Assembly: GCA_963514095.1 (NCBI GenBank)
Contig: OY741276.1
Span: 7,094,764 to 7,158,763, forward strand
Direction: 5' to 3'
Origin: Eutrigla gurnardus
Lineage: Eukaryota; Chordata; Actinopteri; Perciformes; Triglidae
Length of the DNA: 64,000 nt
The notes under the pieces are model-generated. The model was not told the origin of the DNA and did no database searches. It saw only the letters and a list, made by a program, of their open reading frames with translations. The translations under genes and the position numbers were made by a program. Below are positions 25,774 to 37,696 of this stretch, piece by piece. Every line of letters starts with the position of its first letter. The stretch's first letter is position 1.

Positions 25774-25886
<113 letters not shown>

Positions 25887-25930
25887 AGGAGGCTCTCGCT
25901 GGCAGGATCCCTGACATTAGCGCTGCTCTC
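25887..25930 (+). pseudogene. Truncated 5' leader of a lipocalin-3-like gene
   Basis: These 44 bp match 33431-33478, immediately upstream of the gene 3 ATG. The copy then breaks into a minisatellite and no coding exon follows, so only the leader of the duplicate remains. Confidence 0.75.
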
Positions 25931-26137
25931 TACTATAGTCATACACACATACTATCATACTCTCTCACAAACACTACTATAGTTACACACACTTACTACT
26001 ATAGTTACACACACTTACTACTATAGTTACACACATTTACTATTATACTCTCTCACAAACACTACTATAGTTGCACACACTTACTACTATAGTTACACAC
26101 ACTTACTATCATACTCTCTCACATACACTATTATACT
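25931..26137. repeat. Minisatellite array, left (forward orientation)
   Basis: Degenerate units built from ACTATAGTTACACACACTT and CATACTCTCTCACAAACACT. This is the reverse complement of the 66-bp repeat at 27909-28738. Confidence 0.92.
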
Positions 26138-26282
26138 CAAAATTACTAAAACAGGAAGTTAGTTTGTTTAAACAGGAAATAGTATAAAGCCTCATTCCTT
26201 GATTGGTGCACAGCTCTGGGAGCTTACTGCTAGCTAAATGGAAGCTGTGTGGGAAAACTGAAATCAAGCAGGCAACTTTATA

Positions 26283-26316
<34 letters not shown>

Positions 26317-27823
26317 AGAAACATTTTAATAGATTTCATTTTAATGCATCAATTTGGTGAATTTTGAGAACCAAAATATGACATTAATTACTGACCAATT
26401 TCTTACAAACTGCTGGTACTAATACAAAATGTTGACATACTAAATGGGGTTGAGGAGTTGACGCATTCAAGAAAAGATGAAAACAAAAATGACTAAAACA
26501 CAGTGCTGAGCCTTCCAGGGTTCCCTAATTAGTTTTCACTGAGGGCCAAATTATGTCCAGGTTGCCAAGTCGAGGGCCAAATTGTCTGTTTTTTTTCATT
26601 GGATCACTAAACATTATTTTATGTGCAAATGTTATTATTGTTGCTGCTATTATTTGAAGTATTATTATTACCAGTGGTAGTTGGTTGTAGTAGCAGATAG
26701 TCGTAGTAGTCATAGTTGAGGGACAGATAAAAATGTACGCTTGAAGGAAAATAAGTCCAATATCAACGATGTATTTATTTGAATGCTCCTGGAGAATATT
26801 TTGATCAACAACAAAAAACAACAGCACTACAGCAAGTGGTGCACAAGAGGAAAAAATATTGTGGAGTTTAAAACAGTGGAGTTAATGATTTTTGTTAGCA
26901 GCGTCTTGCTTTTGTCTTGTAATTTGCAGACGGTCCCTGCGCACTCGCCCGGCTGCCGGCTGCGCATAGAGATCAATGTTCTCCGTCCAGACCAGACGGC
27001 TTATTTATGTAAAAAATCTGTGTTTTGGTCCTTGTAGCTCGTAGTCTATGATATTACGGTGGGGAAGAGGCATCATTTGTGTTTGAAAACGTTTCTCTTC
27101 AGATTTATTGATCCCGAATCTGTGAATATATTTCCAACTTTACAGAACTCTTTATTTCAGCAGGTTATTGCATAGTGTCACTGGGTCCGCACGGGCCGGA
27201 CACTTTGCTCTTGCGGGCCGGATTGGGGATGGCTTATACTATTAGTTTATTATGACTATTATTATTATTATTATTAATATAAGTGGGTGACTATTCCTCA
27301 GCCTTTCTTGGTGTTTTGGTTTTGACATACCAAAACACCCTGTCAAACTCGCGCAGCTAAGGGGGGTCGGCGGGGGGGACGCCTTGCCATGGCGACGGGG
27401 GAAAACAGAACGTTGATGAACCAAACCAGCCGCGAGGATTTCCCCTTATAATAAACGCTGCTGCCCTCCTGTTTAGGCCTATCATTAGAGCCGCTAGTTA
27501 AGTCCATTCAGTCCGCCGCATTTCCACATCGACCGCGCTACGTGAGGGCTGTTGATTACGGTTCGAAATTTCCGACATTGTGGTTATCACATCGGAACGG
27601 GTTAAAATGTTATTTAAAAGTCCAATTGCCTCATTGACACGGTCCCGGTCGACCATTTTCACATGTTAACATCATAGACTGTATACATCCATGCAAATTG
27701 GTCATCTTAGAGGAGGCGGGACATTGTCCTTGAGATCCCGCTGGAGAGACACATCCGGTACCTACACCCGTGATGAGCCAATCAGAAACTGAAAATTCAA
27801 GTTGACTTCCGTTTCAATCAAAC
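26138..27823. other. Spacer between inverted minisatellite arrays
   Basis: No gene recognised. It includes a 29-bp poly-C run at 26286-26314. GAGGGCCAAAT (near 26541 and 26570) and GGGCCGGA (near 27191 and 27216) recur and look like a degraded hAT-type DNA transposon, though the family is not certain. Confidence 0.45.
26286..26314. repeat. poly-C homopolymer
   Basis: A run of 29 consecutive C residues. It is a likely site of assembly or sequencing length error. Confidence 0.9.
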
Positions 27824-27963
27824 TCTCTCACACATACTACTATACTCACACACATCACATATTATTCTCTCATACATTCACTATTATGTTGTTCCATCCA
27901 TAATAGCGTGTAAGAGAGTATGATAGTATGTGTGTGTGACTATAGTAGTGTTTGTGAGAGTAT
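27824..27963. repeat. Imperfect palindrome joining the two minisatellite orientations
   Basis: The left arm (about 27824-27888) and right arm (about 27899-27963) are degenerate reverse complements, closing on CTATTATG / CATAATAG around a 10-bp loop at 27889-27898. It marks the point where the repeat switches orientation. Confidence 0.75.
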
Positions 27964-28738
27964 GATAGAAAGTGTGTGTAACTATAGTAGTAAGTGTGTG
28001 TAACTATAGTAGTGTTTGTGAGAGAGTATGATAGTAAGTGTGTGTAACTATAGTAATGTTTGTGAGAGAGTATGATAGTATGTGTGTGTGACTATAGTAG
28101 TGTTTGTGAGAGAGTATGATAGTAAGTGTGTGTAACTATAGTAGTAAGTGTGTGTGACTATAGTAGTGTTTGTGAGAGAGTATGATAGTAAGTGTGTGTA
28201 ACTATAGTAGTAAGTGTGTGTGACTATAGTAGTGTTTGTGAGAGAGTATGATAGTAAGTGTGTGTAACTATAGTAGTAAGTGTGCGTGACTATAGTAGTG
28301 TTTGTGAGAGTATGATAGAAAGTGTGTGTAACTATAGTAGTAAGTGTGTGTAACTATAGTAGTGTTTGTGAGAGAGTATGATAGCAAGTGTGTGTAACTA
28401 TAGTAATGTTTGTGAGAGAGTATGATAGTATGTGTGTGTGACTATAGTAGTGTTTGTGAGAGAGTATGATAGTAAGTGTGTGTAACTATAGTAGTAAGTG
28501 TGTGTGACTATAGTAGTGTTTGTGAGAGAGTATGATAGTAAGTGTGTGTAACTATAGTAGTAAGTGTGCGTGACTATAGCAGTGTTTGTGAGAGAGTATG
28601 ATAGTAAGTGTGTGTAACTATAGTAGTAAGTGTGCGTGACTATAGCAGTGTTTGTGAGAGAGTATGATAGTAAGTGTGTGTAACTATAGTAGTAAGTGTG
28701 CGTGACTATAGTAGTGTTTGTAAGACAGTATGATGTAA
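27909..28738. repeat. 66-bp minisatellite array, right (reverse orientation)
   Basis: About a dozen tandem units with a 66-bp period and some 44-bp variants. Each unit contains GAGAGAGTATGATAGTAAG and one or two ACTATAGTAGT words. The period is divisible by three, so a minus-strand reading frame stays open through it and gives 22-residue repeats. Confidence 0.93.
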
Positions 28739-29396
28739 CATATGAGAGCAAATATGAATTATTTCCTAAACGGCCTCTCATAGGTTTGTTCCAAAGATAG
28801 GAAGATTTTGGAGGAGAACTTGTGTAAGTTCCGCTGCTGGTTTCTTCGCTATCTGTGTCAGAGCAAGGGGAAGCTGTGTAGCTGTTACCGCTGTCTCTCA
28901 GTGGAGCTTGTCTTAAGGACTTTGTGTCCGCTGGTAACTGTTCCCATCTTCTGCATGGCGGGGGAGTCGTATTTTCACTACAAAAAGAGTGGGAGTCGGA
29001 GAAGCCTGAATCACACTGACTGGACGAGTCTGCTGAGGGAGGACATTCTGGTTTAAACTTCAACCACCTGTTCTTGTAGGACACAAACTGGGACTCTGCG
29101 GTGTGCAGGCCCTCTAAATAATGCCTGGCTCTCATGTCTGCTGCTTGAGCATCGTGGAGGCGACAAGCACTTTGCTCCTCTAGTGCTACCACTTTTTCCT
29201 CTAGGGTGGCTTTACTCTGGACCAAGAGACAGATTTGTTTGTAGAAAGTCATTAGCAAGCATTTTAACAATGGACCCTTGGATGATGTTACTACATCAGA
29301 TCTGCTGTTCAGTAACAAGTTGATCTCCTCTTGGCACTCACTGAGGTTTAGTTTCTGCAAAAACTCAGAGTAGCCTGTCTGAAGGCTCTGTGCCAC
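28398..29396 (-). pseudogene. Truncated gag-like ORF fused to minisatellite
   Basis: A 332-codon minus-strand frame. Residues 1 to about 215 look like the N-terminal part of a retroelement gag: a helical region, a probable coiled coil (about 60-95, rich in Glu/Ala/Leu) and then a Ser/Thr/Pro-rich segment. It lies about 775 bp downstream of the primer-binding site of the LTR at 30193-31953, where gag is expected. From about 28738 the frame continues only because the 66-bp minisatellite keeps it open, adding 22-residue Tyr/Thr-rich repeats. No capsid end, zinc knuckle, protease or polymerase follows, so the element is truncated and cannot be assigned firmly to Ty3/Gypsy or endogenous retrovirus. 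Confidence 0.7.
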
Positions 29397-30170
29397 AGAT
29401 CAGATGAACTGTTTGCAGGGGGTCTCCATTGTGTCTGGAGAGAAAGGAGGGGGGTTATGCAAATCACCTGATAAGGTGACTGGCGCTTCTCTTTTAGAGA
29501 GGTCAGCTTCACCCTCTAATGATTCTATACAGCAACTCAGACTCACTGTAGGCTGCTTACTTAATTCTTTGCCAAAGGCACGCTAACTGAAATGCACGGC
29601 AGGAACAGTTAGGGAATTATTTTGAAATTTTTGACTCGAGCTAGAACCCGTGGTGGAAATAGCAAGGTACAATTTCAACATTCACAGAGTTGGTACACTC
29701 TGTGGCTCTATTCTCTGTTCTACTTCTAGTAAAGGGAGAATCCTGTGGCTTCACTTGTTTGGTGTTAATCGCAAAAAAAGAATGTATTTGTTGTTATGCT
29801 GATGTGGGTGCACAGGTGAGAGGTTTCAACCTGTGACTTACAGTGGAGATGTTACTACTCTTCTACAGCTGGACTGTAAATGAGGTGTCTCTAGCACCTC
29901 TGGTGAGTAATAACAGTGTTATAACGTGTCTTAGTATCCCTAAGGCTGTGTAGTTGTTAGTATTGTTGTTAAACAATAAATGGCTTATCACAACATGCTG
30001 TGCAACCCTCCACTGTATTTGCTTGGCAAATAGTAACAGGGAGCAAACAAATCGATCCTTGAAAATCGATTTCTAAACAATAATATTAATAATAACAATT
30101 CCTATTGTTATTATTACTATAATTCTCAGGTTATTGTGCATAAATCTCTGGATAAAGCTGGTTTAAGAAG

Positions 30171-30188
30171 GCCTCACACGGGGCACCA
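30171..30188 (-). other. Primer-binding site matching tRNA-Met
   Basis: The + strand reads GCCTCACACGGGGCACCA, which I recognise as the 3' end of vertebrate elongator tRNA-Met including CCA. On the minus strand it is the complementary primer-binding site, four bases after the LTR end. It fixes the orientation of the element. Confidence 0.85.
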
Positions 30189-30192
30189 ATTA

Positions 30193-31953
30193 TGTTGGGG
30201 ATGTAGCAGGAGCAGATTTGGTTATCAACAGCTAATTATTAATGTCAATATGATTATCGATATTAATAATTATATTTAATATATTATCATGATATAATCA
30301 TGAATAAACGGGGCACCACCCTGGGATCAGGGAAAAGATAACCTAAAACTGTATTCAGTCTCAATATAAAAGGGTTTACACTCACGTGCCAATCATCATG
30401 ATCATTGGCATAGAAGTACAAAACCAATCGAACAATTAAAAAGGCGTGAAATTCAAGCACTAGCCTTCACAACCTGCTGTTATCCAGTGACATATACACA
30501 ACAAGCACAAGAGACCGCTAGTTATAATATAATAAGATTTATTAAAATCAGTAATAATGATCACAATCAATAACACTGCGATTAACAAAGCCTTATTACC
30601 TAACTACCTAACACACAAAGCTAAGCTAACAAAGGAAGAGACACACGTGGAGTGTGTGTGTGTGTGTGTGTGCGTGTGTGTAGAGAGAGAGAGCGAGAGA
30701 GAGAGAGATATGGCCGGGCGCGACCACCAGATGGAGCTATTCCTCACAGCGTTCAGGGGCGGAGCCACTGACACCAGATGGAGTAGCGAGAGAGGGAGAG
30801 AGAGAGAGAGGGAGAGATGGCCGGGTGCAGCCACTAGATGGAGCTGCTATTCCTCACAGCGTTCAGGGGCGGAGCCACTGACGTCCGATAGTATCGCGAG
30901 AGAGAGAGCGAGCGAGAGATGGCCGGGTACAGCCACCGGATGGAGCTATGTCCTTAGCGTCCGGAGCCGGAAACAGCTGGCGGAGGATACGTGTGGGGCG
31001 GTGTATGTGTGCGTGTGGGTGTTAGCGGTACACAAACAAAGAAAGGGGGAGAATGCGCGCGCAATATTCTAAGGCTCAGGAGGTGTGTTACTATCACACA
31101 GGAGCTCGTGAATGAACTGGCGTTCATTCAGCGGGACCGCGGTCTTTTAACTGATAGTAGACGCTTACTGAGCTCGCGAATATGGCTGAGGTTAGTCAAA
31201 AACACCGTTACAGAAATCAACCCAGCGGCGTGGGTACACAATCAGCATTCAAATACAACAGCACAGAAAGCAACGGACTTGGCGGTCCGTGATCAAAACT
31301 TAAAACACGTTAACAAGAATTACAAGCATATCCTACACTATCAAACGTATGTCTCTGCCCAGACTGATAGCCTCTTACTGGTGTTGCGTCGGTTGCGAGT
31401 CCGTCCCGGCGATGGCGGGCGGCGGTAGTTCTTGAGTCCCGGCGGCAGCGGGGGCCGTGATGAGTCGGCTGAGTCCAGACGAGAGCGGGGCGCTTTCCCT
31501 CTCGTTGATCAAACTCTAATAAAGAAAACAGCTCGTGTTTCTTCCTTCCACGGGCGACAATATAATCGCGGCTTGGCGATTTGGTCAGCTGACTTCAGAC
31601 AGGAGCTGGTAGCTGGAATGCAGGAACCGGTTTGGCCTCCTGTTGCAGCGGTGTGCTGCGGTGGCGGAGCCACCTCCTGTTGTAACGTGTGTTGCGGTGG
31701 GGAGAGCGTTGGAAGCGCTGTCTTAAGATGGCGCCGGTTTATATAGCTCACGGCTGCTCCCGGGGACCCCCTGGGGTACCTGTGGTTGTCAGCCAATAGG
31801 GCACCAGTTGTGTGACGTTGCACTTCGCACCCAGGTGAGAAGTGAAACTAAAATGGCAGTTGTAGTTTTTTATCTCCTTTGTTCCTTTGTCCTGACCGCA
31901 TGTGAGGGCTTTTGTAGACCGCATTGTGTAGTCCTAATGGTGAGGTCCCGACA
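30193..31953 (-). mobile_element. 5' LTR of the truncated retroelement (1.76 kb)
   Basis: Homologous to the solo LTR at 17296-18932, beginning TGTTGGG and ending CCCGACA (one change in the terminal inverted repeat). On the minus strand a TATATAAA box lies near 31737-31744 and an AATAAA near 30538-30545, consistent with a short U3 followed by a long R-U5. The AATAAA region is inside the segment missing from copy A. Several long plus-strand frames cross the LTR, but they are antisense to the element and have no domain. Confidence 0.88.
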
Positions 31954-33301
31954 CACAGCTACAATACACATCACAAGGGCAAAGGACAGCTCTAGCTAGT
32001 CAGAGGAAGAGATTTATACTTATGTTTCGGTGAGAACTAAGGGCATAAACTTAGGAAAGGTTTATACAATAAATACAAGTTTACATTCATTATTTTAAAA
32101 TACAAAAGCATATGAACAAAAATACCTCATGATGCTTCCATCTGTCTGTACTTTCTAGCTCCTGACCCTGCCAGCCTCCAGCAAGACTTTTTATAACTTA
32201 AATGTGTTAGGACAATCACAGATGGAAACACCAAGCAGGACTGCATCAGTCATGCAACTCGCTTCTACCTCAACACTAACTCTTTCCTGTTGTCTACTTG
32301 TCCGAGGGCCCCTTGAAGGATTGAAACAAAACCTTTTACATGGCTGTGAGAAACTTTTGCAGCCTTTTCGGAAGTTGTCTTGCACTGTGTGTGGCGGGTT
32401 CCCTGAAAGATGAGATCGATGGTGGCTTTTCACCTTATTTTTTTAATCATCAAACAGTAGTTAAACTTCCTCTCATGTAATTTCTGCAAAAGGAAACTCA
32501 AATCTCTCCCTGACTCAATATGTGATGAGAATCAGTACATACCAACTCAATGTAGTTTTTCTGTGTTATGTAACACTGTGCCGTTGTCAATGCACATGAA
32601 TAAAGAGTGAAACACACACATGATTTACATAATAGAATATACTGTATGGGGACTTAAATAACCTGCACTTACTGTATCTTTGAAGATGTAATCCAGATCT
32701 TTATCTGTAGAGAAAAACCCCACAAACTAACAGTCAGAAGGTACCCACATACCCAACACATGAAACATCCACAAAGCTTAACAGTCTTTACAGACCATAT
32801 CTTCTAGCTATAGGGACATGACAGGAAATTGTAATTGATATTTTGGTATATTACCCAATATTAAACAAACACATTGTTGATTTGTCATCACAATGTTCTT
32901 GTGTCTGGACTTTGGACTTAATTTTTTGACGGAGCCGGCCAGCTGATTCAGATCAACATCTGGCAAAGAGTGTGTTTGCTAAGCACAATATTAGAGTGCT
33001 GACATGTCCTTGATTGGCCGTCGTGTTTGACAAGAAGCACATGAAGCATGGAGGCATGTTATGTAAGTTCTCACCCATCCAGTGGAAACCTACGTGATGT
33101 CAAAGATGTTGTAATGTCCATGTGTGTGTGTGTGTGTGTGTTTCTTTGTATTGTTTCTGCCTTTGTGCCTGTGTGTGACTCTGTGCAGGGGGTGTTCACA
33201 TATTGAAAGTTGCAGGGGTCTTGCTTTTCAGACTCTGCCAGCTGACTGTTATGTAATGGGATAAATAGGGCAAGTCCTTGCTGACTGGATTCGAAAGCGA
33301 T

Positions 33302-33381
<80 letters not shown>

Positions 33382-33480
33382 TGTGTGTGTGGCCCATCCC
33401 ACTGTTCCAGAACATTTCCCCTGGTTGCTTTGAGGAGGCTCTCGCTGGCAGGATCCCTGACATTAGCGCTGCTCTCTGGC
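31954..33480. repeat. Duplicated intergenic block D, copy C
   Basis: Third copy of the block at 18933-20165 and 24410-25930. Here it is complete and leads into lipocalin gene 3. The CA tract seen in copies A and B is reduced to a few units near 32612. Confidence 0.9.
33303..33391. repeat. (GT)n microsatellite upstream of lipocalin 3
   Basis: A GT array of about 89 bp with one TT interruption. It ends about 108 bp before the gene 3 start codon, between an ATAAATA TATA-like word (33261-33267) and the probable leader. Confidence 0.95.
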
Positions 33481-33498
33481 TGCCTGCTGACTCGAGCC

Positions 33499-35370
33499 AT
33501 GGCTGCACAGCTGGTTGTAGCTCTGCTGGCTCTCATCTCCCTCGGTGCTGCATCTGAACCGGACTGTAAAGAGCTGGTTAAGCCTTTGGTACTGGACAGC
33601 CACAGCCCTGTGAGTATCAGCGACCGTTCATTATGATCATGATCATATATGAGGAGGCTTTGTAGCACAGCACTGTATCTTAGAGACCTTGACTAGCTGA
33701 GTACAGCTACTGTGTGTTTAAAAGTAACTAACACAAATGGTCATTAATTGTATCACTCTTAAGAATAACAATACTTGTGCATTTGTGTAGTTACTGGTTT
33801 TTATATATTATCTCTGTTTATCGTGTTACATTAGTAAAGCTCAAGCATATCCAATATCCCATGCATATTCATGCACATTGTATCATTGTTATCTGTAGTA
33901 GAAATGTACATTTTTAATTCAATTGCAATTCTTAGCAGATAACAAACCAAAGTCTTTTCCCTAGGATATAAACCAATATTATTAATATTAAGTATTTCAT
34001 AAAACAATCTCGCCACAAGGTCAAATAAGCTCTTTTCAAGCTTTCAATCATCTTTCTGCTCCTCAGCAGATCAGGTTGTAATAGTTGTCAATGGCAAAAT
34101 AGGGATATTGCTATCACTATGTCTTTCAAACGTGTTGTAATCTATTGGAAAACAAGGTGTTTTTTTGGACTCTAACACAGATAAGCAGCTCAGTCTTGTG
34201 AGTGAGTTGTGTGGATGTCTTACCTCTGTGTTTGTGGTAGATCTATGGGAAGTGGGTGCTCCATGTGGGGTCGTGGGACCAGCCCGGCCTGAAGAATGAC
34301 CTGGTGTCAGTAAACAGCTCCTGGGTGGATCTGTCGGCTTCCTCAGACAGTGGAGTCATCACCATCTACTGGTCCGACCGCCTGTAAGGACACTGCAGAC
34401 ATTTTATTTTCCACTTTCTCTCACATACAAATGGTAAAGTTAAAGAGTGTATATTGATGTGGATTGTTACTCCTTTTAACATGTTTTGTCTCATTACAGA
34501 AGTGAAGATAAATGCCTTCAGGGTGTCGCCAATGCCAGCATCTCAGGGATGACCAGTCACACCACTTGTATGTATTTTTATAGTTAAAATAAAACTCTTA
34601 ATACTTGTAATGTAATGTAGGTAATGCACGCAGCCAAATAACATTATGATAATAGTTGGGTTTCCTGGGAAAATAGTCAGGCAACAGAGGCATGATACGA
34701 ATATCTATATTATTACATTTCGATTTGATTTTCAATTTATTTCATTTATATTCCATAATATTGTATGTATGTATTGTGGGCCCATTAAAGTGAAAGCCTT
34801 GTTTTTCTACCACAGTTAATATCAACGGTCACACTTCATATCATGATGGGAAGTACTATGAGACCTGCTCTGACTGCCTCCTGTCTGAAGACACCACACT
34901 CCTCCCTGACGGCATGTCAAAGGGACGATACCTTTTCCTCTTTAGTAAGGCCATTTTTTTTCCCTTTAAAAACTGTAAATAAACACAGAATTTGGTCTGT
35001 ATTTTGACCATCATCTCCCCTGGTTTCTTTTTATTATCACCACCTCACCCACCTTGTTTTATTCCTCTGGCTCCTCTTTTACAGCACGGACCGGCGCTCT
35101 GGAGCCATCGGAGTTAGAGACCTTCAAGAAGCAGGCCGAGTGTCTTAAATTCCTGCCAGAGTACCATTTTGGAGGAACAGGTCAGCCAACATTTAAGCTC
35201 TGTATCTTGTAGCCAATTAAATCATCAAAGTCGTAGTTCTTAATGCTACTTTCTTTGCTGTTCAACCACTTTCTCCTATTTCAGAACTGTGTCCAGATGA
35301 CAGGGAGCCCGCTTCACCTGCTGCTGAGAATCCAGAGAACGAGGAAACTGATGTAACAACTGCAAAGTAA
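33499..35370 (+). CDS. Secreted lipocalin 3 (saxitoxin/TBT-binding protein-like)
   Basis: Predicted 210-residue secreted lipocalin; exons 33499-33609, 34241-34383, 34500-34567, 34816-34944, 35085-35180, 35285-35370 (TAA). A signal peptide (LVVALLALISLGAAS) is followed by EPDC and the G-x-W motif IYGKW. Exon 4 carries the CSDC cysteine pair and ends in YLFLF; exon 5 has the group-typical RTGALEPSELETFKKQAEC and exon 6 ELCPDD. The acidic C-terminal tail (AENPENEETDV) is longer than in the other three genes. It shares six-exon structure and intron phases with them but differs widely in sequence, so it is an older paralogue. Best placed with fish saxitoxin/tetrodotoxin-binding and tributyltin-binding proteins; an orosomucoid label is equally possible. 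Confidence 0.88.
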
Positions 35371-36396
35371 AGGAGAGCACGGCACTTTGAACTGCATGCA
35401 AACAGCCAAACGCTTCCAGTAGTGTTATAACAGTGATCTGCTTTGCATTAGTCATGATACAGTTGGTTTGAGTCGCAGCAACGAGTGCAGAACCTGCAGG
35501 TGTCGTGTCGTTAGATCTGCTGCTACGTGTAGTAACTTGTGTACTTATTACTGTGTGTCTCTGCCTGTTAAGCTGTTTTGTCATGATTTAGTTTAGGAAA
35601 TGGAACACCTGATTAGCTCCTGGCAGATTGTGGCAGGTACCGTAATGGCTGAAAAACCCACTCATATGCCTCCTTCAAATCGATTAAACAATCTGCAAAT
35701 AGTTGAGTATATTTCCAACTGGGTGTGTGAAGTAAATAAAATAGCTTTCAGTCTTCCTCTGTGTTGTGTTCGCATTATTTATTTCTACCTGTATTCAGAA
35801 AAACGTTTCTTTAACTTTTTTCCAAATTAGAAGACATTCTTAACCATGTATCAACATGAAATGCTTCATCAGAACTATTACAGCTCTTCTCAAATGTGCC
35901 GCTGTTCCCAGAAACTTCAATAAAGACCGTTGCTGGGTAACGTCTCTGTTAGGGGGGGAGAAAGAAGAGTTTTAAACTGTCACCACAAGGAGTCCACTCA
36001 GGCTCAGGGAAATAACCTCCGTTCAACTGAAGAAAAGCTGCTTCAGGCCCTTTGTAAATGGCTCAACTGTCTCAAGTCTTGGCACATCGCCTGGGTTCAT
36101 TCAGGGGCAACGCTGCAGGCAACAGAGGACTGTTGAGATGGCCATTCACTGCTGAGCAAAGGAAATCTGCATGGGTCTGCATGGTAATTTAAAAAAAATG
36201 TCCCCGGTGCATCAGAGTTTGTAGAAACCCCCTCCTCCCCATTATTACTGTGGCACTTGCACAACGACCTGTATTTGTTTGAAACCCCAGAGGGAAAATT
36301 AGTCAGCGTTAGAGGTCTTCTGGTGCAGCTTCAGCGACATCCTCTACAGTGCCGACTCTCCCTCTTCCAGCTCATCCTCAATCCCAGCGTCTCATC
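35371..36396 (+). other. Spacer between lipocalins 3 and 4
   Basis: Contains the gene 3 3' UTR, with AATAAA at 35735-35740 and a second at 35919-35924, and then the upstream region of gene 4. No other gene was recognised. Confidence 0.65.
35735..35740 (+). terminator. Candidate poly(A) signal, lipocalin 3
   Basis: AATAAA about 365 bp after the stop codon. A second candidate is at 35919-35924. Confidence 0.5.
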
Positions 36397-37696
36397 ATGG
36401 CTCTGCCTGTTGTATTTCTGTTGGCTCTCACTTCCCTCAGTGCTGCATCTGCACCCGACTGTAAGGAGATGGTCAGACCTTTTATACCAGAGGACCCCAA
36501 ACTGGTAAGTTTGCTCATGTTATTGATCCCAAAGATTTGATTTAAAAAAAGCACATCATCAATAAGCACATTTTGTTGCATGACTTTTTGTATGAAGGTT
36601 TTTGGAAAATGGGTGTATGTGATGGGAGCTGGTGATCCCAAGCCCTACCACAAGGCACTGGAGTCTCTGAAAAGCTCCTGGATAGACCTGTCTCCCACTT
36701 CCGACAGTCAAGTTGTGACATTACGTTGGGGAGACCATTGCTTGTAAGTGTGGCAATTTAGTTCATTAAATGTGTTGGAATCATCCTTAAAACCAGTTTG
36801 TAACACAATATTCAACAGAAGGTTTACCTTTTCAGACAATATGTTACATTTGAAGTTTGTGAAAACACAACATATTCTTGTGTCTCAGTAATCGGTGTAT
36901 GTCGGGGGAGGTAAATGCAACAGTCTCAGGAATTGCCACAACATTTCGCAGTAAGTAACATTTGAAATAAGATAAGGCAGCTTATTTCTTCAGCGTGATA
37001 TTAACAGGATTTATAATAATATACATTACAGCTATCACCATATAAATAATATTGCATAATAATCAAGTCTCTCTGCTTTTAAAGAAAACCTGTCAGTCCA
37101 CAAAGGACATATTCTACAGACTTGTTCCGACTGCCTGCTGTGGACAGACACCTTTCGAAACGGGGGTGTCACCGGTAGATACATCTTGCAGTTCAGTAAG
37201 TTCCTCATCAGTTTAAACATAGTTGCTCAGTTTCAAAGTTGGGAACTCCTTTTAAAATTTATGACCCCTTTTTTTCCAGCAAGGACTGGAAAAATAGATC
37301 CCAAAGACGTTGAGATTTTCCAGAAACAAGTCGGATGCCTGAGCTTTCCAGAGAACTTCTATAGCTACGATGGTAAAACAGGTCAGTAAGTCTTCAGTAA
37401 CCTGTAATGACTGTGGCTAAAAAACAAAGCTGGACCTGTGAGACTTTATAAGACACAGTAATCTGCACAAGTTGCCACAAGGTGGAGATGAAATGCAACA
37501 TTTAAACATGATGACACACTGTTTTAATGCAGCAAACTTGAAGTACATGAAGAACAATGCACATGGTCCGGAAATGGCAATCTTCTCCATGATGTTCAGA
37601 GAATATTTGCTCTCTTCTCTTCTTCTCTCATAGATTCTGTTTTTATCTTTTCCTATTTTAGAGCTCTGCCCCGACGACAAAAGCAGTACAGAGTGA
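36397..37696 (+). CDS. Secreted lipocalin 4 (saxitoxin/TBT-binding protein-like)
   Basis: Predicted 187-residue secreted lipocalin; exons 36397-36504, 36598-36743, 36889-36950, 37085-37195, 37280-37381, 37662-37696 (TGA). The signal peptide (VVFLLALTSLSAAS) is followed by APDC and the G-x-W motif FGKW. It has the CSDC pair in exon 4 and group-typical RTGKIDPKDVEIFQKQVGC in exon 5, ending ELCPDDKSSTE. Relative to gene 3 it lacks the acidic tail and six codons of exon 4. All borders are GT/AG and phases close. It is the closest lipocalin to f2r, which converges on it from the other strand. Confidence 0.87.

Larger units (their letters stand above)
28739..31953 (-). mobile_element. 5'-truncated-at-interior LTR retroelement (5' LTR, PBS, leader, gag fragment)
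   Basis: Read on the minus strand: LTR (31953-30193), a 4-bp spacer, primer-binding site, untranslated leader (30170-29397) and a gag-like start (29396). Interior sequence stops at about 28739 against a minisatellite, so pol and the 3' LTR are gone. The flank beyond the LTR is the same CACA-GCTACAATAC as at the solo LTR of copy A. Both insertions therefore descend from one event. Confidence 0.85.

Noticed and set aside
27909..28738. CRISPR-like direct repeats
   Set aside because: This is a eukaryotic tandem minisatellite with no unique spacers and no cas genes.
30557..31746. Plus-strand frames of 171, 145 and 104 codons
   Set aside because: They lie antisense inside the LTR (with equivalents in the solo LTR), are low-complexity and carry no domain.
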